Shown: piece after piece, positions 1-11,500 of the stretch
How positions within the stretch are numbered: the stretch's first letter is position 1
How the letters are laid out: each line of letters opens with the position of its first letter
NCBI GenBank assembly: GCA_027625915.1
Contig: JANTQA010000057.1
Coordinates: 992,001 to 1,056,000 of the forward strand
Source: Anaeramoeba flamelloides
Taxonomy: Eukaryota > Metamonada > Anaeramoebidae
Direction of reading: 5' to 3'
Length of the DNA stretch: 64,000 nt
Position numbers and translations under genes: made by a program
The notes under the pieces: generated by a model
What the model was told of the DNA's origin: nothing
Database searches by the model: none
What the model saw: the letters and a program-made list of their open reading frames with translations, nothing else

Positions 1-2309
1 AATTTTCATTTTTTTAATTGGAAAATAATAGTATTACAATTTTTTTGATTGTACAAAATGTGAAAATTAAAATTTTATCTTATTTGATGACAAAAATGAC
101 ATAAAACATTTCTGCGAATAAAGAAGAATCCATCAAATAACATGACAGTAAATATTTATCCAAGCTACCCCGATTTTTACTTGTTCAAAGAATCAATTCA
201 AAATCAGTTAATTTTCAATTTTTGAAATTGTATTTTAAATATTCAAGTTTCAATTTAATCTCAATAAAAAAATCTTTCAATAAATTTTCTATTTGAAATC
301 ACCATCTCCAAACCTAAGATAATAAAACCTAGTTTATTTTGAGAAAAGCTTGGAGTAAAAAAGGATCGGCAAACCAAATTATGTATTTCCAAATTATTGT
401 TAGATAAATCATAGTAAATACAAAAAAAAAACATATAAACCATTGCACCCATCTCCCGCTTCTAAAACTATCAGACCCAACTTGTTTGAAATGGAAAGGA
501 AATTATACCAAAAAATAAATTTGTTTTTCAGATAAAATTCAACACAAATCACTTTATCAATTAACTTGAATTCAGAAATATTAAATTTGAAAAAGCGTAA
601 AGATCTACCCAACTCCTTCCGTAAATTTTCTTAAAAAAAGAAGAAAAAATATTTTTTATAAACAAAAAATTTTTATTTAAATCTTTTAACAAGTTGGCTC
701 AAATTGACAAACAATTTTTAAACAAAACAAAAATATACCAAAGATCTTTGAAAAATCTTTATTTTAAATATGAAAAGAAGACATAATGTTTTGGTTACTT
801 TTTGAAAAAGGCAAATCACAGAAATCTGAATATAGAATTTTGATAACTTTTTGATTTTTTAATTACAACAATCAACCCCAGTATACACAGTGTTTTACTA
901 ATATTAAATTCATTATACAAGGTGCATTCAAAATAATAAACTTTGAAACAATCATAAAACTATAAGATTTTAAATTTAAAATTAAAAATAAATTAATTCC
1001 CGAGAAAGAATTATAATAGAAATAAAATATCTCTTTTTTTGAAGTCACCAAATACATATTCCAAACAAAAACCCTTTATTTGGGGTTCAAGACAGTTTAA
1101 CTTGTTTTTATGTTATTTATATATATAATAAGAAGTTTTGATTTAAATTCATAGATAAAAATCTTTGATATTTGGGGGTATAAGCTTAATTTCAAAAATA
1201 GGGGCAGATTTTTCATCATAAAAAAATTTTAATTGTTTTTTTTTTTTTTTGAATAATAATGTATTTTAAAACAAAATGCTTCGAGATAATAATCAATATA
1301 GATTAATAAATACAAATATAGTGTAATTAATATTTTTTTGAAAGACAAATGAAAAAAGAAAAAAATAATAATAAAAAAGTTTGCCTCTAATTTTAAAATT
1401 TGACTTAGAGTGAACTAAAAAAAAAATTCAAAACAATATTTAATTTTCAGAACAAAAAAAATTTTTTCACAAGAATTGACAGAAAGAACTCTAAAGGTTT
1501 AAAAATGAATTATTGAATAAAAAAAGCCAAAGAATTCAAAAAGAATGAATTTAATAAAAAATTTTTGGTATATTTTTTAAAATTAGTTGGTTATATAAAT
1601 AATAAATTCAAAAAATAAATTTTTTATACAAAAACAAATTGAACTTATAGAATTATTTATATTTTAAATCATGTATTACTCCCCTCAAATTCAAAACGTT
1701 TATGAATGATATAAATATATATATATATATATATATTGATTTTAAATAATAAATCAAAATGTAAACCATTCGAATATATATATATATATATATATAATCA
1801 ATGTGATTCTATTCAAAATATGATGAAAAAATAAATCATCTTATTTGGAATGCTGAAAGATATAAATTAATTCAGAAAATTGAAAAAGAAACGCTCAAAA
1901 CTTTTTATCCCCCCCCCCCCCCCCCCCCCCAATTTAGATAAATAATCAAGTACTGTGGATTTAAAATTATATAAATTACAAAATTCATATTTTATCTTTG
2001 TATCTTTTTGCAAATTAATTTTTATTTATTTTTTTCTTCTTATTTCTAACTGAAAAATCACAATTGTTTTTATATATGAAAAAAATAAAACAAAAAGATA
2101 TAGTTTATAATTTATTATTAAATATAATGTTATTCTTTAAATTATGAAAATTTCAAAAAAAAAAAATAAAATAAAAAAAAAATAATTCTATATCTAAATT
2201 TATTTCTGAAAATTTCACATTTATTGAAATTATAATTTGTATTAATTTTCTTTTATTATGTCCAAATTAATAATAAATTAAATAATCAAAAAACAAAAAA
2301 AAATAATAG
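1..2309. other. AT-rich non-coding stretch, possibly an intron
   Basis: I see no supportable coding region on either strand; the open frames are short and low in complexity. It holds AT microsatellites at about 1715-1736 and 1773-1796 and an uninterrupted run of 22 C at 1909-1930. Because the next gene continues in frame upstream of its first ATG to a TAG acceptor at 2307-2309, this stretch may be the 3' part of a long intron rather than intergenic. That is inference. Confidence 0.5.
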
Positions 2310-3246
2310 ATCATTTATTTCCCTGTGTGCATTAAATGGAGTAAAATTAAAAGAATTTTATATTGAAAGTCAATTCCAGTACAACATGAAATCCTATCTT
2401 GATCTTAAACCAAGTGACAACTATGCAACAAACATGAGCATCAACGTATCCGTGCAGACATCCGAACATCAAGAAGATATTCAAAAATGGTTTAAAATGG
2501 CCCAAGAAAACTGTCCAATGATTAATTTCCTACGGGGTTCCACTGATTTTGAACTGGAATATGAATATAGTCAAAAATATGACAATGAGTCAAGGAAGGA
2601 AATGGCCAAGGGCTTGTTTAATGGTCTCAATTTGAACAAATTAAAAAAAAACCGACGAAAAATTTCAAAAAGCAAATCAAATAAGGAATTGAATATAATT
2701 AAAGTAAAAGGTATTTGGGATCTCCGAAACAGTTCAAAATTAAGTCAGTTTAAAGGGTTGATCCATTGTGAAAAAAATAAAAAAATCACTTGCCAGATTG
2801 ATTGGCCCATTAACATTGGTGGTATAAATTATGGTATCAATTGGAATGAATTTATTGGCGCGGGATTTGGTTCGATGTCATTAAGTATGCTGGTAATAAT
2901 GGCCACTTTACAAAAAATTAAATTAGAGGAAATTGAAGTTAATTATATAGCGCAATTTGACAGGAAAAATCTTTTTGAAATTAGTAACCCAAAAAATTCA
3001 AACAAAAAGAAAAAAAAAAATCAAAAGAAGGAATTTGATAATAAATTGTCTCTCAAATATTCAATTATTTCTTTCCGACCTGGCTTTGAAATCCAAAATT
3101 TAATTCAAACAGTAGAGAAAACTTCTTTATGCTCACACCTTGCTAAAAATGAAATACCAATTCATTTTGATCTCAAAATCAATGAAGAAGTTTTTGAACA
3201 AACTCTTATTGCTTCAAAGCAACTTTCACTTTTAAGCGAAAATTAA
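2310..3246 (+). CDS. Tandem OsmC-domain protein, 3' exon(s), 5' end not seen
   Basis: The first ATG is at 2386 (286 codons), but the frame stays open upstream and reads like the end of an OsmC fold (LCALNGVKLKEFYIES) back to a TAG acceptor at 2307-2309. I therefore place an exon start at 2310, in phase 2. What is seen is the C-terminal half of one OsmC domain (Cys-Pro motif in ENCPMINFLRG, about residues 40-51 counted from the ATG), a basic linker, then a second, whole OsmC-like domain (WPINIGGINYGINWNEF; RPGFEIQNLI). OsmC/Ohr proteins are small peroxidase-like enzymes that use two cysteines. In the second domain the helix that normally carries the first Cys reads GAGFGSMSLSM, with no Cys there, so this domain may be inactive. 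Family assignment is by motif pattern. Ends in TAA. The missing first half-domain should lie upstream, perhaps outside the window. Confidence 0.65.
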
Positions 3247-5834
3247 AGTTTAGTTTAACAAAAATAATTATTGTTCAAGTTAAAAGAAGATAATGTTAAA
3301 AACATTTTTGATCATTTTTTTTTGCAAATTATTGTCTGTTATATAGATTTGATTATTTTTATATAACTTCCTTTCAAATTTAAATTTTCCTTTTCTTTTT
3401 CATTTTCTTTTTCTTTTTCTTTTTCTTTTTAATTTTCCTTTCGTTCTTTTCATTTCCATTTCATTTTTTTTTATTTTTATCTTTTTTTATTACTTAATTT
3501 TTTATTCTTCCTTTTTTTATTCAAGGTATGTTATAATTATATTAATTTTTAAATAATATATATCTTTTACCACAATTTTAATATTATTAATTGTTTCTAA
3601 TTCCCATCGAGCAGCACCTAAAATATTTTTAATTTTTATTTAGATTTTAAAAAATATACAATAATTGTTGATCCAACAAACTAACTAATAATAATAAAAA
3701 AAAATTCTAATAAAAAAACTGAAACGTTTTTAATTTGTTTTGGAAACATAAATAAAATTATGGTAATTTGGAATTGAATGAAGAGATAACTTGTTGAAAC
3801 TTCAAATTTAACAATTTTAAAAAAGTTTAGATATTCTATTTTTTGATCAAAAGTGATTTATCCAAAATAAATTTGAATTAAAAAATGAAATATATTGAAA
3901 TATGAACATTGTTTGGAAACATAAGTTGGTATTTATTATTTAAAAAAAATTTTTTTTTATTGAAAACCACCCCCTAATTTTGAATTCTCAAGGCTAAAAT
4001 GTTCTTTAGTTTTGAGTAAGACTGTAAAAGAGTATTGAATTTAGGCATATATTTTTTTTAGAAATTTACTTTTAAAAATTAAATCTCAGATAGACGCACT
4101 GGGGTTTTATACTCATTTCCATACGGAGATTTGCTTTTTAAGATTATTTATTGCTGAGCTGTGTTTTAAAAATTAAAAATATTATCTTATAAGTAATCTT
4201 TTTTTATCTTAGAGGCTTCGTAAGTAGATTTTATCTTTTTTTGGTTGAAGAAAAAAAAAATAGAAGATAAAATTCATTTTCTCAACTCATAGAAAGAATA
4301 GTTTAATTTCAATTTTGGTTTAAAAATTGTTTTGTTTAGGTGGGACGTGTTCCACTGGATACAGAAAAAAAAGGAATTGTATTTTTTCACAAAAAAATTT
4401 TAAAGAAATTTTCATTTTTAACAAAAAAAAAGAAAATGATTTGCTTAATTTTTTCAAAAAATAACAAAATGATTCTCTTCATTTATTTTATTTCAAAGAA
4501 AAATAATCATAATTCTTCCCCTTTCTATGATATTTAAATTATTTTTATTTTTGGAAATAAATAATAATAAGTTGTAAAAAATAATCTTTATTTTTTTTTC
4601 AATTTCCAATTAAAGATACTCAGGAGAGAGAGAGAGAGGGGGGGGGTATTGAAATCTAACTGCAAAAAAACATTTGAATTAAACTGCACATTTATTGATT
4701 TTCTATCTTAATATTGCGAAAATAAAAAATTTGAAAAAAAAAAAAAAGATATTCAGTATCTATATTTATGAAGACTTATTGTTCCAATTCTGATTATTTT
4801 GAAAATAATAAATAACACCGTACATATTTTGTTACTTCAGATCTTAGAAAAATTTTTTAATTTAGATAAAATTATCTTAATTTGTCATTTTCTTTGAATA
4901 AGTGATGAAAACAGAATAACATTTCACAAATTATTTCAAAAAGTAAAGACTAATTGATTTTTTAAGAGTTTTTAAATTTGACTTAGAGATAAAAATGCCC
5001 CAAATTTAAACTTTATAAAAAAAAAATAGTCTTAAAAAAGATATTTTGGGTTGATATTATATCTATAACGTCTTTCTTTAATGAAATAAACTAAATTTCA
5101 AAATTTTTGACAAAGATCAAATAATACAAACAATCACAATAATACAATTTAATTAAAATTCGAAATAAATTTTGATATTTGAAAAAAAGGAAAATCATTT
5201 TTTCACATTGTCGGTTTTTTTTTTCATTTTTAGAATTGCGTTGCTTGTTACATTTGATCAATTTTTTTATCGAATTGTTCTTATTGTTAAAGTTGATCTT
5301 CAAAACATAAGAAATAAATACAATTATTTGATGGTATCTACCTATTTAATCGATCAATAATGTTTCATACGATTGTTCACAAATTTAGCAATATATTTTA
5401 TTTTTTTACTCACTCCAAAATTTCTAACACATTGAGATTTATTAGTATTGATTATTTTTTTATTTTTTTGTTGTATTAGTATTATAATTTATAAAGAATT
5501 ATGTTAACATCCCAATTATCGAAAGGTTCTAATTAAGTATTTCTTCAAGAATTTATTAAATAAAATTGTAGTTTCACAAATTGTACTTGGGTGTGTTAAA
5601 AATTTTAAATTGGTGTTTAGTTTATTGTTTTAGTTTAATTAATATTAAAAAGTTAGTTAATAAATGATTTTACGGTAAAATAATTTATACATTTTATTAC
5701 TTTTTTGGGGTAAATTTTCATTCAATCCCCTGTCCCTTCTGTTAAAATAGTATTTTTATTTTTATTTTTTATTTTTATTTTTATTTTTATTTTTATTATT
5801 ATTTTTCGTTTTTTGAGAGAATAAAGAATTTTTT

Positions 5835-5871
<37 letters not shown>

Positions 5872-8506
5872 TTAAAATTAAAAAGAATGAGAAATATAAT
5901 TAATTAAGTGGTTCTAAGTTGGTGATAAAATCTGAAATAAGATCCAAATCAATTCAAAAATTATATATCCTAGGTTTTAGTGAATTGATCAACTATCTTC
6001 CCTTTACAAAATAAAAAATTGAAATATTAATTGATTATCAAAAAAAAAAATTAAAAAGACAGAAATTTTTCAAGTTAATTTCCGAATTAAAAATTAGAAA
6101 ATAAAATTAGTAAGTAATGTAGTTGGGCTGTACAAAATATAATAATATGCCGAAAAATCTTTGGTATAACTCCCTTCTTTTGAATAAACAGAAAATAACA
6201 AATACAAACGATATTTAAAATGGATAGGTTATCCTATAATTCTCAATTTAAGGAAATTTACAAATTATTGAAACAGATAGAGTCAGTTCAAACTTTTAAG
6301 GTATAAAATTTCAACCAAATTTAATTCACATAAAAAAACTACAAATTAAGGTACATTATTAAGAATATTTTTTTACAGAAAAAGTTCTACAACATAATTT
6401 GAAATTCTGAATAAAAATATATCAGTATCTCTCAACTTGTTCGAAATTAATCAAGATTTTGAATCATGTAAGATATACAATTCTTTTCTTTAGAATTTTT
6501 CAGTCTATTGAAATAATTTCCAAAGCTGGATATCAGTAATAAAAAAAAAAAAAAAAAAAAGTAAATAATACCTATCAAAACATAATACTATTTTTCATTC
6601 TATTAAAAAAAAACAAAATAAAAAATATAAACCAACAGTAGTTAATAAATTTATTTTAATGTCTTTATTATAATACGTGTATATAAATTTATGAATTTGA
6701 GTAAACAAGAGTGATTAATAACTCCCTTCTGGAATCATAATACCAAAATAAAAAAAATTCTTGTTTTTAAAAAAAAATATAATTCATTATCAGGGAAATT
6801 TTTGCAATTAATATTTACTTATTAGATATGTATTGAAAATATAGCCAGCTCCAAGAAAAGAAAAACAAAATTAAAGATTCTTCTTTTGTTATTCAAATAA
6901 TCATTGAGTAAATCTTGATATTAAAAGAATTAAAAAATATTTAATTCTTATACTTTTAAATATTGTTTCTTAAATTTTTTCATTTAACTAATTTGATTTC
7001 TAAATTGTGCTTTGGCAAAGTAATTAAAAAAAAAAATATTTCAAAAATAATTATTTTACTTGAAATGGTTAGTGTGTAGAAGACACTTTTGTTCAATTCC
7101 AAAAGTCCAAATTTCAAATTAAAGACTGTTATTTTTTTCTTATTTCAAATACAATTTTAAAGTATAGTGTTCAATGGTATTACCAAGACTAAATCAATAA
7201 TAAATATTAATTTCTTATTTTTTGTGAAAATTTTAACTTAAGATTGAATTTTGTAATTTTAAAATATTTTCCAAATTTTTCCAATTTTTGATGATGAAAT
7301 TTTTATAAAAATTAACTTTATGTTTTTGTTGAAATTTTTTTGCAATATGATCTTTAATTGTTAACAATTCCTTTTTCAGATTATAGAACTTTCAGAAATC
7401 AATATAATATTTGGTTCTTGTTTATTGTTGGTTTTTTTTGTTCGTAAATGTATAATTTTTCTAGAAAAAAAATCCACATTGATAATTTGATACAAAGGTA
7501 AAGTAGGTCTCAATGATCTATTTTAATAACTGGAGCTCAAAATCTAATAATTTATTGTTCAATAATATGTAGTAATGATTTTTAAGAATCATAACAAGGA
7601 TAGAAAACTAAAACTATGTCTTTTCAAGATCTAACCTTTTGATAAAGTGAAAACTTTTTTTTTATGAGAAGTCAAGAATCAAAATTTTTTAAAAGTTTTA
7701 TGTTTTACAAAAGCGAAAACAGTTTTCAAAAAAAGTGCTTTCCTTCTCACCTCAAACTCTAGGCCACATTTAAAGGTGGATTCCTCTCAAGAAGAAAATA
7801 GATAACTCCCAAACTTTTATAATTTGGAAAAAGTCTTCACTTGTTGAAAACAATAGAACAACAAATTTTTATTCTCGACTAATTTCTTTGAAGATTAATC
7901 CCTTAACTTAATCACAAAATTGAAATAATAAGAGTAGAAACAATTAATCAAATTCCATTACTATTTTAGTCTAGTTGTCTGATTTAGACTTTTGAGTTGT
8001 GAGACTCTACACTCAAAGAAATAAACTTACAGCGTAATCGTTTCAAAAAGAAATCTTGAGAAAAATCAACGATTCTTGTTATTTATTTAAAAAAAAATCA
8101 ATCCTAAAACAATTGAGAATAAATATAACCCAGTATTAAAGAAAATTATAAAGTTTTTCAGTTTGTATTGAAAAAACCCAACTAATAAAAAAGTTTTGTG
8201 GTAATAATGATCTCAAATAAATATTAACACACTGAATGTTTACAACATTTAGTGTCAAAGAATAAATGAAAAGGAAAAAAGTAGAAAGTTGGTTTCGATT
8301 TTCCTTATTCATTAAGTAACTTTTTTAAAAAATATTCGTCTGGTTTGTTGACAATCTGAAAAAGAAAAAAGCAAGTAATATTTAGATACGAAATGGCCAA
8401 AAATTAAGAACCAAAGCTAACAGGGTCTAATTTATAAAATAAGAAATGAATATCGATTATTCTCAAAATCATTTTTTACATTTGTTTTCTTTTTGAAATT
8501 CTCATC
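3247..8506. other. Intergenic, AT-rich, simple repeats and one dispersed repeat
   Basis: No gene is supported. Visible content: a pyrimidine-rich TTTTC-type tract at about 3385-3500 just after the OsmC gene, a GA run followed by nine G at 4621-4646, an ATTTTT tandem at about 5755-5800, a TA microsatellite at about 5837-5869, and dispersed repeat I (separate entry). A 65-codon frame at 4340-4537 begins after a TTTAG and has a plausible first 15 codons, then decays into lysine-rich sequence. I do not call it. Confidence 0.6.
5090..5580 (+). repeat. Dispersed repeat I, copy 1
   Basis: This stretch aligns by eye, with substantial divergence, to about 29255-29755 on the same strand. Its right half also matches 44560-44850 on the opposite strand. 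Shared landmarks are a CTCCAAAATTT block, a TTGATTATTTTT block and a GTTAACATxCCAATTA block at the right. No coding capacity or terminal repeats are seen, so the class is unknown. Confidence 0.6.
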
Positions 8507-11500
8507 ATGACAGACCCTCTCGATACAGACGAAGACAAATACATTTATTCTGTAAGTATAGATTTTGGAACTTCACAAAGTGGTTATGCCTATGGTATTC
8601 ATGGGGACCAAGCAAAAGAAGTCCATGGAATGGCTAATAAGAAAGTAAAAGTGGATAGTTCGATCCTTTTAAAAAGAAGTGAACCTGGTTTTACAACAGA
8701 TACTCGCGATGAGGTGAAATTAATAGAAACAGTTGCGTTTGGTGACGAAGCAATTGAACTCTATCAAGCCGCACACAAATTAGTTCCCTTTATCAACGAA
8801 GAAACTTTTGAAATTGACGAAGAAGCATATAAAGAAATGAAGATTCAAGAAAAGAAATTACCCAAAGACAAGAAAAAACAAACGTATTGGTATGATGAAC
8901 TGGAATTATTCCAATTCTATAAAATGAGGCTTTACGAAGGAAAGAAATTTGCACTTTCCCAAAAAGGACTTATATTTCCGCTGAACACTGTGATTTCCTT
9001 TGCATTAAGGCATATTTCTGATCTTGCTATGGAACATTTAAATAATCAAGAAGATGAAAAAAACATTAGAGAAATCACTAAACAAAACACATTTTGGGTT
9101 TTAACAGTTCCTGCAATTTGGAAAGAAGAATCCAAAGCAGTCATGAGAAAATGTGCAAAAAAGGCAGGAATTATTGAGAAAAAGGATTCAAAGTCTCTTG
9201 TTTTAATCAGAGAACCAGAGGCTGCAGCAATTGAATATTTTTTTAATCCTAACAGCAAGAGCTTTCAAAATTTTAAAAAAGAAAAATTTTTACTTTTTGA
9301 TGCAGGCTCAGGTACGATTGATATGACTGTTTTAGAGACGTCTGGGTCGGTAGACAATCCACAGGTACGAAATTTTTCTTTTGTTTTTCTTTTTTTATTT
9401 TTTTTTTTTTTTTGTTTATTTTGTTTTGATTTTACAAAAACAGTTTGAAATCTTAGTATTATTTTGCAAAAATCCCTTAATGGTAAAGTCACTTATCCAT
9501 GAATTTACTCTACACTCTAGGAGTGGTTCACCACTAAAAAGGATATTATGAAATTGAACTTCTTTGGTTGACAAAATTCAAATAACAAAAAAAAATTCAT
9601 AGAATCTACTTTACAAAAAATTCAACAAAAAAAATTTTCAAAAGATCAAAAAATAAAATAATCCAATTCTAAAAAAAAAATCAATAGGATCTCGTCAATA
9701 AAAAGTTCAATTCAAAAGTTCAAATAAAATAGAAAACTCAAAAAAGCCTAGAACACTTCACAAATAAAATAAAAAACCTCAAGAAAAGCTAGTCACTCTA
9801 ATAGATAAAACAGAAAACCTAGACACTCTACGGCACTTGACAGCACTTGATGACACTTCCCTAATTTCTAAAAAAAAGTTTAGGAATGTTGTTAAAAAAT
9901 CACAGAATTCAATTATGACTTATTAATGATAATATAAATAATGAATTCTTTTTATTAATAATATCTCAGATATTATTAATTTTTTTGTTTTTTTTATAAA
10001 ATTCAGATATCCAGTTTTTTCGATGACACGATTCCATCCTACAAAAAATGATCCAACTCTTCGATGATATCTCTATTTTAATTTTATTTAGATAAACCAC
10101 ACTTTTAATTTTTATTTTTGCTTGTTACACAAGAGTATCTATTTAAAGTGATTTGTAAAATTTCGAAATTTTAGAATTGTTTTTGAAATTTTCCAGTAAA
10201 AATATCTTTTGTTGTTGGGTTTTTTTTTTGATTTTATAAATTAAAAGAAAATTTCAAAAATTCTCAATTGATTTGAATTAAAAAAAAAAAACGCCGTTAG
10301 CTTTTCCAGAATTCAAAAGAATTGAGTAAAATCTTTGATTTTTCTCTATTCTTTTAAATTCTGGAAAAGCTAGGCACTCTACGACACTCTAATACACAGC
10401 TGCTTAAAATTGCAATTTTTTTTTTTTTTATAATTTTTAGATATTGTTGAACTTTCCAACTAGTTAAATTTTCTAATGTGGTTAGTCCAAGTACCTTTAA
10501 TTCTAAATCTAATAATTTTTATTACCCGGTATATGAATTAATATTATCATTTCCAACTGTTCGGAAATTTAGACAAGTTGTTAATTTTTCTTAATTTTAA
10601 TGTTTCTAATGTTTCAATCAATTTATATTATCTTCGATATATTTTTAATCTGGCTAGATTAATTTTTGCTTTTGTTTTTATAAATTAATCGTGAGTGAAT
10701 GAAAATTAATTTGTAAAAAAATTGGAACTAATTTATTTAGATCTAAACATTCTTCAATTCTTTCAAAATAACATTGTGTTAAATCAAATATTTCTAGTCC
10801 ATAATAACGTTTACTTATGATTAGTGTATTAAAAGAAGTTATTTTTACTCCATAATTGAGTTTATTTTGTTGAAGCAATCGATTAAGTGTTTCCTAAGAC
10901 TCTTCTACTTTTTTGAAATATGATTTAAGATGTGTGTTTTATTTTTTTTAACTAAATTCCTAAAAAAAAAATAAATGATCTTTGAAAATACTAATAAATA
11001 TTAAACAAAGTGAGGCCGTGTGATTTCTTTTTAAATTTAGATATTTATTAGCAAAACTCTTTTTGTTAACCTTTTATCATTGAAAGATCATTTCAAAAAT
11101 TGTGATTCAATTTTTTTAAAGTTTTTATTTTTTTTTTTAAATTTTAAAAATATCATTATTTTATATCTTTGTAATAATTAAAAAAATGTATTATTAATAA
11201 GATTTGATAATTAGTTATTCTTGAATACGCAAGAATAAATATTTTTTTTATTAGATTTATTATTTTAGGTTGTTCACAATTTTTGAAATATCGTTTCGAT
11301 ATTCTTAAAAAAAATTTTAAAATAAATATTTTTTTTTTTTTAAAAATTCTTCATTAGAAAAGAGAATTTAAGGTTTCATTAGTATTAGTTCAATATCTTT
11401 ATCTTTAATTGTATCATATTTTTTCAAAAAAATAATTCAATATATTCCTTAATATAATTTTCAATATTATTTAACGAGCTTTTGTTAATTAATTAAATTC

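Noticed and set aside
4340-4537. 65-codon frame after a TTTAG, beginning GRVPLDTEKKG
   Set aside because: Only the first 15 codons look coding; the rest is A-tract sequence and no partner exon was found.
7050-7110. GTTCAATTCC resembling a tRNA B box after a TGGTTAGTG-like A box
   Set aside because: The boxes are too close, and no acceptor stem or anticodon arm can be drawn.
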